From: Aureispira anguillae
GTDB lineage: Bacteria; Bacteroidota; Bacteroidia; Chitinophagales; Saprospiraceae
Direction: 5' to 3'
Assembly: GCF_026000115.1 (NCBI RefSeq)
Contig: NZ_AP026867.1
Location: 2,077,501 to 2,141,500, forward strand
Length of the DNA stretch: 64,000 bases
Positions 1 through 8,077 of this stretch are shown piece by piece. How positions within the stretch are numbered: the stretch's first letter is position 1; every line of letters begins with the position of its first letter. The position numbers and the translations under genes were made by a program. A model generated the notes under the pieces. That model was not told the DNA's origin. It ran no database searches and worked only from the letters and a program-made list of their open reading frames with translations.

Positions 1-251
1 TCCGCCCAATGATAGGCTCTAGGAATGGGAGCCATAATCTTTGCTTCTAGAAAGTTAAAAGCACCTTCTAGTTGATTAAGATTAAGTTGGTTATAAATAG
101 TGGTTAAGGCAGGTGCTGTTTGTGCCCAATTGTCAATGGCGATTTGCATATTTGCAGCAATTTCAGGAACAGCGATGGCTTTGGTTAGCATTTTATTGAC
201 CACAACTAATTGACCATCTCGGCTGTTGTTGTCTATGGTTGCTAATTTCAT
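1..251 (-). CDS. FAA hydrolase family protein, N-terminal part only
   Basis: This is the first 83 codons of a minus-strand gene that runs off the left edge of the window. The start ATG is at 249-251. The N-terminus MKLATIDNNSRDGQLVVVNK, followed by a helical stretch with NWAQ and a PIPRAYHW-like segment, matches the N-terminal region of bacterial fumarylacetoacetate hydrolase-family proteins. Such enzymes hydrolyse C-C bonds in acylpyruvate-type products of aromatic-ring degradation. The metal-binding catalytic half lies outside the window, so substrate and activity cannot be judged. The paa genes at 37.6 kb also concern aromatic degradation but are too far away to imply co-regulation. Confidence 0.75.
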   Translation of the reverse strand, partial: MKLATIDNNSRDGQLVVVNKMLTKAIAVPEIAANMQIAIDNWAQTAPALTTIYNQLNLNQLEGAFNFLEAKIMAPIPRAYHWA

Positions 252-372
252 TTAGCGTAATTTTTTATTATTCCGCTCATTTTTAGCAGAATATTGGTTT
301 TATAATAAAAGGGCTTAATCCCTTGTTGTTAGGCTTAATTTTTTCTCGGATTTAGAGATGAAGATTGCTAGT

Positions 373-1038
373 TTACAAAATAGAAACGCCATTCATATCT
401 GTTGTTAAAACTTCTGTCATATAGTCGAAAAAAGGACGAATGGCGAGAAAGGTTTCAGTCATTTGATCTGAAAAATCAGGGCGTACCACCTCTTGAACAG
501 TAAAATTTTTGAATGCACAAAACTGCTTCATTCTAATCCATTCGATATTCGGATGTTTTTTGTCAAAACCTCTTGGAGCGGTTTTTAGACCTTTTCCTTG
601 CAATTTGCCAAAGAATTGAATAAAGTTAGGATCTTCGACAATTTGTTTAATGTATTGACTATCCATTTCAAACTCTTTGCGAATGCGCAATAAATCATCT
701 GAGTTAGGACCAAAAAAACCGCCTCCTACAGATGCCCCTTTGGGCGTAATGTCAAAGGTATAACTGCCTCTTCGGTTATTGCCAAAGCGTCTAAAATAAC
801 CTCCAAAATAATCTTTATAGGGGAGTTTGTTCTTAGAAAAACGAACATCTCTGTATATTCTATACAATTTTGAATGTTCGATAACATCTGTTTGGTTTAG
901 ATTTTCTTCAACTTTACAGACGAGATGCTCAATTTCCTTTTTGGTTTTTAGATAGTCCTCTTTGTGCTTTTCGAACCAGTTTCGATTGTTGTTTTCTTGT
1001 AAATTGGATAAGAAATCAATGGTATGATTGGTAATCAT
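373..1038 (-). CDS. DUF2461 (TIGR02453) family protein
   Basis: This 221-residue protein looks like the DUF2461/TIGR02453 family: an N-terminal FLSNLQENNNRNWFEKHK segment, then YRIYRDVRFSKNKLPYK and a GGGFFGP motif in the middle. The biochemical role of the family is unknown to me. The frame stays open further upstream (to 1140), but those extra 34 residues are low-complexity and hydrophobic. The family alignment begins at the internal Met, so I place the start at 1038. No signal peptide is visible, so it is probably cytoplasmic. It is a single gene with a 121-bp gap to the FAA-hydrolase gene downstream. Confidence 0.85.
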   Translation of the reverse strand: MITNHTIDFLSNLQENNNRNWFEKHKEDYLKTKKEIEHLVCKVEENLNQTDVIEHSKLYRIYRDVRFSKNKLPYKDYFGGYFRRFGNNRRGSYTFDITPKGASVGGGFFGPNSDDLLRIRKEFEMDSQYIKQIVEDPNFIQFFGKLQGKGLKTAPRGFDKKHPNIEWIRMKQFCAFKNFTVQEVVRPDFSDQMTETFLAIRPFFDYMTEVLTTDMNGVSIL

Positions 1039-1206
1039 TGGATTAAAAATTGGCGTTTTGAAATAAATGAAATCAAAGCGGGGATACTCCTTTAATGAGA
1101 ATGAAAAGAACTGTGCCTTAAATACAAAAAATAAGACCAATTGTTCAAGCTGATTTTGAAAAAGTTAATAAAATCTTACTAAGAGTGATTCTATTTTGTT
1201 TGCTAC

Positions 1207-1241
1207 CCGATGATTTTTGTGAAAATTAAAAGAGGGGCAGC
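1207..1241 (-). repeat. R5 repeat copy a (35 bp)
   Basis: On the minus strand this 35-bp segment begins GCTGCCCCTCTTTTAATT and ends ACAAAAATCATCGG. It matches a second intact copy at 28689-28723 with four differences, and the two halves of a third copy that brackets element R1b (36841-36858 and 37041-37065). The match is exact in length, so the intact copies serve as the empty-site reference for R1b. Confidence 0.8.
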
Positions 1242-1420
1242 TTTTAACTACTTTTAGCTTCGCTGCTAGGCATCCCCGTTGGTACACCCTACCAAACTGC
1301 TCGTGCACTACGTTTATGTGGTTTTAGAAGAAAGTAATCGATCGTAAGTCGTATGTCCTGTATTTACAGGAACTAAGCATATGACTTACAACCAAAGTAG
1401 TAATAAGCAGTATAGAGTAC
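1242..1420. repeat. R1 repeat copy a, truncated hairpin element
   Basis: This stretch fills most of the 461-bp gap between the DUF2461 and SPFH genes. It carries the R1 core hairpin: arms 1344-1355 and 1378-1389 (GTAAGTCGTATG / CATATGACTTAC), capped by a small CCTGTATTTACAGG hairpin. Its left half (TTTTAACTACTTTTAGC, then GCTGCT) is the reverse complement of the right half of R1d at 60.5 kb. The right side matches other R1 copies only as far as AGTAATAAGCAG and then diverges. The terminal TTTGACAA repeats are missing, so this copy is partial or rearranged. Confidence 0.7.
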
Positions 1421-1601
1421 CTATTTTTTAAGGTAGTAATCATATTATTTATAATAAACTTACTTTAAACGGAATTTTTTTTTTGATAAGGCTGTTGAAA
1501 TAAGGTATAAAATTAATGGACTACTATTATATTATTTATCTTCATTATTTAAATTAATACTCCGTATAACTTGAATGATTCTATCAACTAAAAGAAACAC
1601 G

Positions 1602-2396
1602 ATGAAACACTTATTAGTACTATTAATAGCTTTATTTTTTATAACTTCTTGTACTACTGTACAACCTGGACACAAAGGGGTAAAGGTGTATTGGGGAGGA
1701 AAAACCGAAATGGATCATATCTTACCAGAGGGGATGGAAATGGGAATCAGTTGGCTTTGGAATTCTTGTGTAGAATATGATGTTAGAGAAAAAACACTGG
1801 TTGAAAAATTCGTTTTTAACGATTCTAGAAACATGGAAACTAGTGTAGAAATTGCCTTGGATTACAACCTTAATCCTGAACAAGTGAATTTGATACATAC
1901 CAAAATTACAGACATCGATACCAAGATTTTGAAAACCTTAAAATCTGCTGGAAAGGAAGTTGTGCCTCAATACACTGCTTCGGAACTAAACCTAAAGAAA
2001 AGAAAGGAGGCTGAAACAGCGTTACGTGAAATTATTAGCCAAGAATTGCCAGAATTTTATGTCGAGTTTGCCCGTGTACAAATTACAGATGTTGACATTC
2101 CTAAAGCTTTGGCTAGAGTGGCAGAGGAAACGGCTATTCAAGAGGGTAGAAACTCTTTAGCTGCTAAAAAAGAGTTGGAACAAACCAACTTGGCAAAGGC
2201 TAGAATTGCAGAAGCAAAAGGTAAATATGATGCGGCCTTATACGATGCCAAAACAAAAGATATTTTGTCTTCTCCCAAAATGTTGGAGTTGAAAAAATTA
2301 GAAATTGAGATGGAATGGGCAAAAAAAGGAGTTAGCAAATATGGAAACAATAACGTTTTTGGTGCCAATACTTCTGTACTAAAAGGCTTTAACTAA
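1602..2396 (+). CDS. SPFH/Band 7-like lipoprotein
   Basis: This 264-residue protein starts with the lipoprotein signal MKHLLVLLIALFFITSC and is predicted to be anchored in a membrane by its Cys. After a VQPGHKGVKVYWGG strand, typical of the start of a prohibitin/Band 7 domain, comes a beta-rich part (to about residue 150). A long charged helix rich in Ala, Glu and Lys runs to the C-terminus (about 165-250), as in prohibitin-like proteins that form rings on membranes. I chose the ATG at 1602 over the in-frame ATG at 1575 because only 1602 gives a clean signal peptide. A half copy of the R2 end (TTAATACTCCG, 1554-1564) lies about 40 bp upstream. The specific role is unknown. Confidence 0.8.
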   Translation: MKHLLVLLIALFFITSCTTVQPGHKGVKVYWGGKTEMDHILPEGMEMGISWLWNSCVEYDVREKTLVEKFVFNDSRNMETSVEIALDYNLNPEQVNLIHTKITDIDTKILKTLKSAGKEVVPQYTASELNLKKRKEAETALREIISQELPEFYVEFARVQITDVDIPKALARVAEETAIQEGRNSLAAKKELEQTNLAKARIAEAKGKYDAALYDAKTKDILSSPKMLELKKLEIEMEWAKKGVSKYGNNNVFGANTSVLKGFN

Positions 2397-2539
2397 AAAT
2401 AATTTCAACAGATAATTCTTAGAGACTTTCAGGAGTAAAACAAATGTATTCGTCCTAGTATATTTGCTACTGTTTTTGCAACGAAACGTTTGGCAATGAG
2501 CTTTCTTTGAATCATTTTCTAAGCATCACATAACCCATT

Positions 2540-2760
2540 TTTAGAGTTTTTTTAGGGTGGGCATATGACTGATTGGGAACAAAGTACGCCGCAGAAAGCT
2601 GCTATTTTTCTGTAAGAAAAATAAGGTTTTCAGGTGTCTGAGCGAAGCGAGTTTCTGAAAGCCTAAGCTATCAAGAAGATACTTTGTCCAAGAAGTCATC
2701 AAGTCCTAGCGTTTTTGGTTCTTTTTGGGCAATGCAAAAAGAACAACAGGTATTGATTCC
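2540..2760. repeat. R4 nested inverted-repeat region
   Basis: This lies in the 639-bp gap 2397-3035, which has no gene. Its outer arms are imperfect: CATATGACTGATTGGGAACA at about 2563 faces TACTTTGTCCAAGAAGTCAT at about 2680. Inside are TATTTTTCTgtAAGAAAAATA and a TTTCAG...CTGAAA stem with CGAAGCG in its loop. Next to it GTTCTTTTTG (2718-2727) pairs perfectly with CAAAAAGAAC (2735-2744). Nothing here codes. It looks like a relic of a non-autonomous element; no second copy is in the window. Confidence 0.5.
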
Positions 2761-2970
2761 CCCGCTTTTTGCTATATTGTCTCTAAAATGGGGGCTAGAT
2801 AGAAACTTCTAATGTTTACTTTATTAAAAAGAAACAATTATGTTTGTTATTATAGCTATTAATAAACAATATTTTATAAAATAACAAAATTACTAAAATG
2901 TATTTTTGTTTTACTACAGAATCACCTTACTTATAAAAGTACTGTTTAAGCTAAAACGTATATTCCGATC

Positions 2971-3013
2971 TTAGATTTTAGACCCTATAGCCAATAGGGG
3001 CTAAAATCTAAAA
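2971..3013. terminator. Hairpin downstream of the 3036-3545 gene
   Basis: TTAGATTTTAG pairs with CTAAAATCTAA around an inner CCCTAT/AATAGGG stem. It lies just past the stop codon of the minus-strand lipoprotein gene, so it could end that transcript, but no U-run follows on the minus strand. The downstream ATCTAAAAATAG word also follows the hairpin at 28612-28676, so it may instead belong to a repeat. Confidence 0.45.
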
Positions 3014-3035
3014 ATAGCTCAACTAACCCCTCATT

Positions 3036-3545
3036 TTAAGAACATTTATCGGTTCCCCAAAGGATGCCATTTTTTCGAACCCAGCATTTAAATTGTTGTT
3101 TTAATGCTACAATTTGCCAATGCTTATCCTTTTGTTGAAGCGTCATAACAATGCGATGCCCTTGGATAGAAACATGTTCGCTTTGGTTGTCATGCGTTAA
3201 GGTTACAATTGTTTGTCCACCTTTTTCTTCGCTTTGAACATCTATTTTTTCATAGCTCTTTTCATTTGTTATTTTAGCAGGATAATACAGCTTAATAACT
3301 TCTTTGGCTGAAATTGTTTTAGTAGTTTTTTTCAGTTTTTCATTCAAAGAACGATATTGCCCAGCAGGAATTGCCTCAAAAGAATTTTCTGAAGCAGTAA
3401 CAATCGGTTGCTTACTTTCTTGACGAATATTGTTGTGAACGGTTGTATCGGTTTGATGAACCGTTTTTGTTGATGTTTGGTTGGTTTCGGACTGGCAACC
3501 TAACAATAAGAAAGCAAAAAAAAGAGGGATTAATACGGTATGCAT
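3036..3545 (-). CDS. Hypothetical lipoprotein
   Basis: This is a 169-residue protein with a type II signal peptide (MHTVLIPLFFAFLLLGC, lipobox Cys at 17). A Ser/Thr/Gln-rich linker to about residue 50 precedes a small beta-rich domain whose strands (TIVTLTHDNQ, HVSIQGHRIVMTLQ, HWQIVALKQQF) resemble small domains that bind ligands outside the cell. I do not recognise a family. Two Cys near the C-terminus (FKCW and DKC) may form a disulfide. The gene begins 6 bp after the stop of the MBL-rhodanese gene, so the two are almost certainly co-transcribed. Confidence 0.7.
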   Translation of the reverse strand: MHTVLIPLFFAFLLLGCQSETNQTSTKTVHQTDTTVHNNIRQESKQPIVTASENSFEAIPAGQYRSLNEKLKKTTKTISAKEVIKLYYPAKITNEKSYEKIDVQSEEKGGQTIVTLTHDNQSEHVSIQGHRIVMTLQQKDKHWQIVALKQQFKCWVRKNGILWGTDKCS

Positions 3546-3551
3546 AAAAAC

Positions 3552-4961
3552 TTATTTAGAGTTCGGGCATTTAAATTTAGTACAAGAAAGACCAGTTTGC
3601 TGAATGGCTAAAAAACCTCCTTTGATTTCAATAATGTTTTGGTAACCAGCGGATTTTAGAATAGAACTGGCAACCATAGAGCGATAACCACTACGGCAGT
3701 GCACATAGTATAACGTTTGGTCGTTTAGTTGTTCTACATTATCATTAATATAATCTAAAGGAAAAAGCTGCGCTCCTGTGACATGTTCAGCTTCATATTC
3801 AGAAGGTTTGCGAACGTCTAAGACAATGCCTTTCGTACCATTTTTTAGCTGTGTTTCTAACGCTTCGGCACTAATGGATTCAATTTTTTCGATGGGGTTG
3901 CCTGCGGCAATCCAAGCATCCATTCCACCAGCTAAATAGCCAATGGTATTATCATAACCAATTCGAGCCAAACGAGTAACAACTTCTTGCTCACGTCCAG
4001 CATCAGCGACAATCAATATAGGTTGGTTAATGTCAATAATCACTGTTCCGACCCAAGGTGCAAAGCCTCCATCAATTCCAATATTAATAGCATGAGGAAT
4101 AAAGCCATCCTTAAAAACCTGCGCTTTTCGGGTATCCAAAACTAAGACATCATTTTGTGAAATTTTCGTTTCAAATTGCTTAGGATCCAAGGCCTCCAAA
4201 CCAGATTTTATAACTTGATCGATATTGCCATATCCTGTTTTGTTCAGCATGGCATTTTTGGCAAAATATTGAGGCGCTTGATTTAAGCCTGATGTTACTT
4301 CCTGTATGAACTCTTCCTTGGTCATATCAGCTCTCAATGCATAGTTTACTTTCTTTTGATTGCCTAGAGTATCAAAGGTTTCTGTACTCATGTTTTTGCC
4401 ACAAGCAGAGCCCGCACCATGCGCAGGATAAACAATAATATCGTCTGGCAAAGGCATAATTTTATTGCGCAAAGAGTCATAAAGCATACCTGCCAAGTCC
4501 TCTTGTGTAACAGTTCCTTTTATGGCCAAATCAGGTCGTCCTACATCTCCAATAAATAAGGTATCTCCTGTAAAAATAGCTTTTTGATGTCCTTCTTGAT
4601 CTGTCAATAGATAAGTAGTCGATTCAGGAGTATGTCCAGGAGTATGGAGAACCGTAATAGTGATGTCCCCAATTTGGAAAACTTCATGATCAGAAGCTTC
4701 GTGAATTTCATAATCAGTCGTAGCACTTGGACCATAAACGATGGTGGCTCCTGTCTTTTTTGCCAAGTCAATATGCCCTGATACAAAATCAGCGTGAAAA
4801 TGAGTTTCAAAAATATATTTAATGCGAACTCCATTCTGGTTGGCTAAATCAATATAGGGTTGTGTTTCACGGAGCGGATCAATAATGGCTGCTTCTCCAT
4901 TGGATGCGATATAATAAGCTCCTTGAGCAAGACATTTAGTATAGAGTTGTTCAATTTTCAT
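3552..4961 (-). CDS. MBL-fold hydrolase with two rhodanese domains (persulfide dioxygenase-like)
   Basis: This is a 469-residue cytoplasmic protein. Residues 1-240 form a metallo-beta-lactamase domain with the metal motif THFHADFVSGH (His54, His56, Asp58, His63) and HTPGHTPES further on, as in the ETHE1/CstB group that oxidises glutathione or CoA persulfide. Two rhodanese domains follow (about 255-350 and 365-460). The second has an intact active loop, HCRSGYRS. In the first, the catalytic Cys position reads ADAGREQ, so it is probably inactive and structural. Linked rhodanese domains normally pass sulfane sulfur to the dioxygenase, so sulfide or persulfide detoxification is the likely role. 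It is followed 6 bp later by a lipoprotein gene. Confidence 0.88.
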   Translation of the reverse strand: MKIEQLYTKCLAQGAYYIASNGEAAIIDPLRETQPYIDLANQNGVRIKYIFETHFHADFVSGHIDLAKKTGATIVYGPSATTDYEIHEASDHEVFQIGDITITVLHTPGHTPESTTYLLTDQEGHQKAIFTGDTLFIGDVGRPDLAIKGTVTQEDLAGMLYDSLRNKIMPLPDDIIVYPAHGAGSACGKNMSTETFDTLGNQKKVNYALRADMTKEEFIQEVTSGLNQAPQYFAKNAMLNKTGYGNIDQVIKSGLEALDPKQFETKISQNDVLVLDTRKAQVFKDGFIPHAINIGIDGGFAPWVGTVIIDINQPILIVADAGREQEVVTRLARIGYDNTIGYLAGGMDAWIAAGNPIEKIESISAEALETQLKNGTKGIVLDVRKPSEYEAEHVTGAQLFPLDYINDNVEQLNDQTLYYVHCRSGYRSMVASSILKSAGYQNIIEIKGGFLAIQQTGLSCTKFKCPNSK

Positions 4962-5088
4962 TTTCTTAAGTATCGTTTCTATAGATGGTTAAAACTAGTA
5001 CTACAAATTTAGGGAAAATTAATGGGGGAATGAGGCATTTAAATTACGAATATCGTACGAAATGTACAGGTCTAACGATTTTTGTTGA

Positions 5089-6504
5089 TCAAGAAAAAGG
5101 AATGATTCCCCTAGAACTAAGCATACTAAGAGGAGTAAAAACAAGTCCATTCCATTCTCCAAAAAGATCAATAGAATGCCCGCCACTGATGGCTAAAATT
5201 TTCCAGATGATGTGCTCTTCAATAGGAGCAAGGGGCAAAATAAAGTTTTGGTCATCTTTGAGTTGTAATTGTTGATCCTCATCAATAAAAGCATGAAGAT
5301 TGGACAAACCTACAGGGAAAATTGACAGCCAAGGGCTTTTAGCGATCGTTTGACTATATTGGTTGAGCAATTCATTGACATTGGCATAGGTTTTAAATTC
5401 AATACTCTGATGTAGTGGTGCAGACTCAAAATGGGCAAAAACAGCTCTTTGAGGACAAAGACTAGAGTAATAGGCCAATTGCCCCTTTAATAAGTCGCCA
5501 ACAATGTATTGATGTTCATAGCCTATATGCCCAAAGGCATAATCTAAAATAAGCGCTTTTTTATCGGTTGATTGCCCCTGTAACCACACACGCCTAAAAT
5601 TGCGTCCTTCAATGTCTACGCCTTCTTTTTTGCCAATCACAAGCCAGTTGTCTTTGATGGCGGGATTATTTTCAATCACATCTGCTTTTTTGACCGTTTT
5701 CCCCAACATGCGATACAATTCTTCTTGTAGATCAGGCGACAAATTTGCTCGTTTCTTGAAGGCTTCAATCCATAAATACAGCTCTCCTAAACGAGCAACG
5801 ACCTGCTCCGACCAATTTTGGTGTTGGAGAACAATCTGATGGGTTTCTTTTAGATAGGTGCTGATTCTAGGCAACTTGGCATCCATCATCTTTGCTGCTG
5901 TATGGTTCCAAAAACTGGCTTTTTGCACCTCTACATTGGCAATGCCTTGACGAACAACATCGGTCAACCACAGTTCTAATTCATCCATGCCGCTACTCAT
6001 CAACTGGACACGTTGTTGCCAACGTTTTTCTTTAGCTTGTTTTGCTTTTTCTAACTCCTGGTCCGTTTTTATTAAGGAGGATGTTTTTGTCGTTTTTGTT
6101 GTAGAGACAGTTGGTGAGTTATGCCTAGACAGCCAGTTCTGAACAGCTTCTGGTGGGGCTTGGTATTTAAAAACGGCACTGCTTTTGGCAAATAAAAAAA
6201 ACAAACCCAAAACATGTTTGCAGGGCGGCTTACGAACAGGACAACTGCACTTGTATTTGGGACCTTTTAAATTAATTTGTACCAAATAAGGTTGAGAGCC
6301 AGACCCTTTGCATTCGCCCCAAATGGCTTCATAATTAGTCGCTAAATAATTCCATTTGGAAGAGTTGGCTAATGTTCTTCCTCTTCGTTCGGTTGAATCA
6401 TTCGGTGCTAAAGCGGTTATTTTTTCATCAGTCCATTCCATAAAAAATGAGCTTATAACTTGTTTTATTGGTTGATTAGTTAATTTGGTGTTAGCAGCTA
6501 CCAA
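5089..6504 (-). CDS. SWIM zinc-finger protein
   Basis: This 471-residue protein has a SWIM zinc-binding motif at residues 86-97 (Cys86-x-Cys88-x6-Cys95-x-His97, within YKCSCPVRKPPCKHVLGLF). SWIM domains bind DNA or protein partners. The remainder is a large helical region I do not recognise, with a KAKQAKEKRWQQR charged helix near 155-170. In other Bacteroidota such proteins sit beside MoxR-AAA and VWA genes, but none are here. Its start overlaps the end of the LptE-like gene by 7 bp (6498-6504), so translation is probably coupled. The ATG at 6504 is supported by that overlap. Confidence 0.82.
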   Translation of the reverse strand: MVAANTKLTNQPIKQVISSFFMEWTDEKITALAPNDSTERRGRTLANSSKWNYLATNYEAIWGECKGSGSQPYLVQINLKGPKYKCSCPVRKPPCKHVLGLFFLFAKSSAVFKYQAPPEAVQNWLSRHNSPTVSTTKTTKTSSLIKTDQELEKAKQAKEKRWQQRVQLMSSGMDELELWLTDVVRQGIANVEVQKASFWNHTAAKMMDAKLPRISTYLKETHQIVLQHQNWSEQVVARLGELYLWIEAFKKRANLSPDLQEELYRMLGKTVKKADVIENNPAIKDNWLVIGKKEGVDIEGRNFRRVWLQGQSTDKKALILDYAFGHIGYEHQYIVGDLLKGQLAYYSSLCPQRAVFAHFESAPLHQSIEFKTYANVNELLNQYSQTIAKSPWLSIFPVGLSNLHAFIDEDQQLQLKDDQNFILPLAPIEEHIIWKILAISGGHSIDLFGEWNGLVFTPLSMLSSRGIIPFS

Positions 6505-7007
6505 CCAGAGAAGGCTCTATTAAAGACATCGTCTAGTATTTGGTCATAAATATCCTGAATGAGTTGTTCCTCAACACTCGATAAATCTTGCTCGGAAGAG
6601 AAGTTGGCAAATCTAGAAAAGGTTTGTGACCAATTTTCACTGCCATCCTTTTTCTTGCTGTTTTTATAGTCAATAGATATTTTGATGGTCAATCGTTGGA
6701 AGGCCACGGTCTGGTCTGCTTGAGGGGCTAAGGCTGTAATGGTATAGCCCGTCACATTGCCCGAAAATTGCACATCTCCTTCTTCATTTTTGTATTCCAA
6801 GCGTGTGTTGTTGAGGACCCTATCTTTTAATTGCTCCGAAAAAGTTTGACCGCTTGTTGGGGGAGCGTTAGAATCCTTCGCTCCAAATTGCTCAATAGAA
6901 AAACTCTTCAATTCAGAATAATCAATTCCTGTATTGATAAAACTAACGGTACAAGCTTGAGAAAGAACAATGATAATTATAAAAATAAAGAAACTAAACT
7001 TTTGCAT
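6498..7007 (-). CDS. lptE: LptE-like LPS assembly lipoprotein
   Basis: This is a 169-residue lipoprotein (MQKFSFFIFIIIIVLSQAC, Cys19). The sequence ACTVSFINTGIDYSELKSFS and the later GYTITALAPQADQTVAFQRL are typical of the Bacteroidota LptE family, the outer-membrane partner of the LptD channel that places lipopolysaccharide in the outer leaflet. The C-terminal helical EEQLIQDIYDQILDDVFNRAF also fits. It is the first gene of a minus-strand run with the SWIM, MBL-rhodanese and lipoprotein genes. The mobile repeat R2-1 lies only 34 bp upstream of its start, so its promoter is either inside or beyond that element. Confidence 0.82.
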   Translation of the reverse strand: MQKFSFFIFIIIIVLSQACTVSFINTGIDYSELKSFSIEQFGAKDSNAPPTSGQTFSEQLKDRVLNNTRLEYKNEEGDVQFSGNVTGYTITALAPQADQTVAFQRLTIKISIDYKNSKKKDGSENWSQTFSRFANFSSEQDLSSVEEQLIQDIYDQILDDVFNRAFSGW

Positions 7008-7041
7008 AATCTTATTTATCTTTTAATTTGGTTGTATTATT

Positions 7042-7117
7042 TAATACTCCATTGATTAACTGCGCTATCGCTTATGAGCCAGCATCGCTGTGTTCATGTG
7101 GTTTTAGTGGAGTAATG
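7042..7117. mobile_element. R2 MITE-like element copy 1
   Basis: A 76-bp element with inverted ends TAATACTCC (7042-7050) and GGAGTAATG (7109-7117). It is flanked by a perfect 6-bp direct repeat, ATTATT (7036-7041 and 7118-7123). The interior carries GCTTATGAGC (7070-7079) and GTTCATG, words shared with other R2 and R3 copies. No coding capacity. It sits between the divergent lptE and amidase genes. Confidence 0.8.
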
Positions 7118-7215
7118 ATTATTGGCAACTACTTTTATGATTTGGTTTTGGGTTAATAAGTCCAATAAAAATAATAAACTTTAAACGATTATCTCCTTTC
7201 TTAACACCTACTAAG

Positions 7216-7983
7216 ATGAGTTTAACAATAACCTTAATTCAATCTACCTTACATTGGGAAGATAGTACTGCAAATCTAAGAATGTTTGACGAAAAATTAA
7301 GCAATCTAAAAAATACAGATTTGGTTATTTTGCCTGAGATGTTTACGACAGGCTTTTCTATGGATGCCCCCAATTTGGCAGAAGAAATGAGCAACAGCCC
7401 AACGATTCGTTGGATGCATCAAAAAGCCCAAGAAATCAATGCTGCGGTTACAGGCAGCCTAATTATAAAAGAAAATGAGGCATATTATAATCGCTTGATT
7501 TGGGTAGCCCCCAATGGTGAACAACTGCACTATGACAAAAAGCACCTTTTTTCGATGGCAAAAGAGCATTTGACATTTACAGCAGGAACCCAAAAATTGA
7601 TTATAGACTATAAGGGGTGGAAAATCATGCCTTTTATTTGTTATGATTTGCGCTTTCCTGCTTGGAATAGAAATTTAGAGGATTGCGATTTAATTTTTTA
7701 TGTCGCCAACTGGCCTGCCAAACGTTCCTTTCACTGGCGCAGTTTGCTGACAGCAAGAGCCATTGAAAACCAAGCCTATGTTGTTGGGGTTAATTGTACA
7801 GGTTTTGATGGAAATGGCTTTGCTTATTCGGGCGATTCTTCTGTTTTTGACCCTGCTGGAGAATTGTTGTTTCATCAAGCAGATGAAGAAGCGATTTATA
7901 CCCTAACCCTAACCAAAGAACACCTGAATGCTATGCGAAAAAAGTATCCATTTTTAGCAGACAAAGATCATTACGTACTTTAA
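7216..7983 (+). CDS. Nitrilase-superfamily omega-amidase (YafV type)
   Basis: This 255-residue cytoplasmic enzyme has the complete nitrilase-fold triad: Glu41 (VILPEMFTTGFSM), Lys108 (HYDKKHLFSMA) and Cys142 (PFICYDLRFPAW). The motifs and length match the YafV/Nit2 branch, which hydrolyses 2-oxoglutaramate and 2-oxosuccinamate and so repairs the dead-end products of glutamine and asparagine transamination. The ATG at 7216 is the only sensible start. It is a single-gene unit: divergent from lptE, and convergent with the 8078-9493 gene across a shared terminator hairpin. Confidence 0.88.
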   Translation: MSLTITLIQSTLHWEDSTANLRMFDEKLSNLKNTDLVILPEMFTTGFSMDAPNLAEEMSNSPTIRWMHQKAQEINAAVTGSLIIKENEAYYNRLIWVAPNGEQLHYDKKHLFSMAKEHLTFTAGTQKLIIDYKGWKIMPFICYDLRFPAWNRNLEDCDLIFYVANWPAKRSFHWRSLLTARAIENQAYVVGVNCTGFDGNGFAYSGDSSVFDPAGELLFHQADEEAIYTLTLTKEHLNAMRKKYPFLADKDHYVL

Positions 7984-8026
7984 TTTAATACTCCGTTAAT
8001 TATAACTTTATGCATGGGTATGTATT

Positions 8027-8070
8027 GAAGATGTGCTCACAGATTAATCAAGATATATGAGCACATCTTC
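8027..8070. terminator. Bidirectional terminator hairpin
   Basis: GAAGATGTGCTCA (8027-8039) pairs perfectly with TGAGCACATCTTC (8058-8070) across an 18-nt loop. It lies between the convergent amidase gene and the 8078-9493 gene, which fits transcription ending from both sides, though U-runs are weak. A further R2-like end (TTAATACTCCGTTAA) lies at 7986-8000 just upstream of it. Confidence 0.65.
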
Positions 8071-8077
8071 CAATGCA

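Noticed and set aside
4985-5275. 96-residue plus-strand frame near the MBL gene
   Set aside because: It overlaps the 3' end of the SWIM gene antisense and has no family character.
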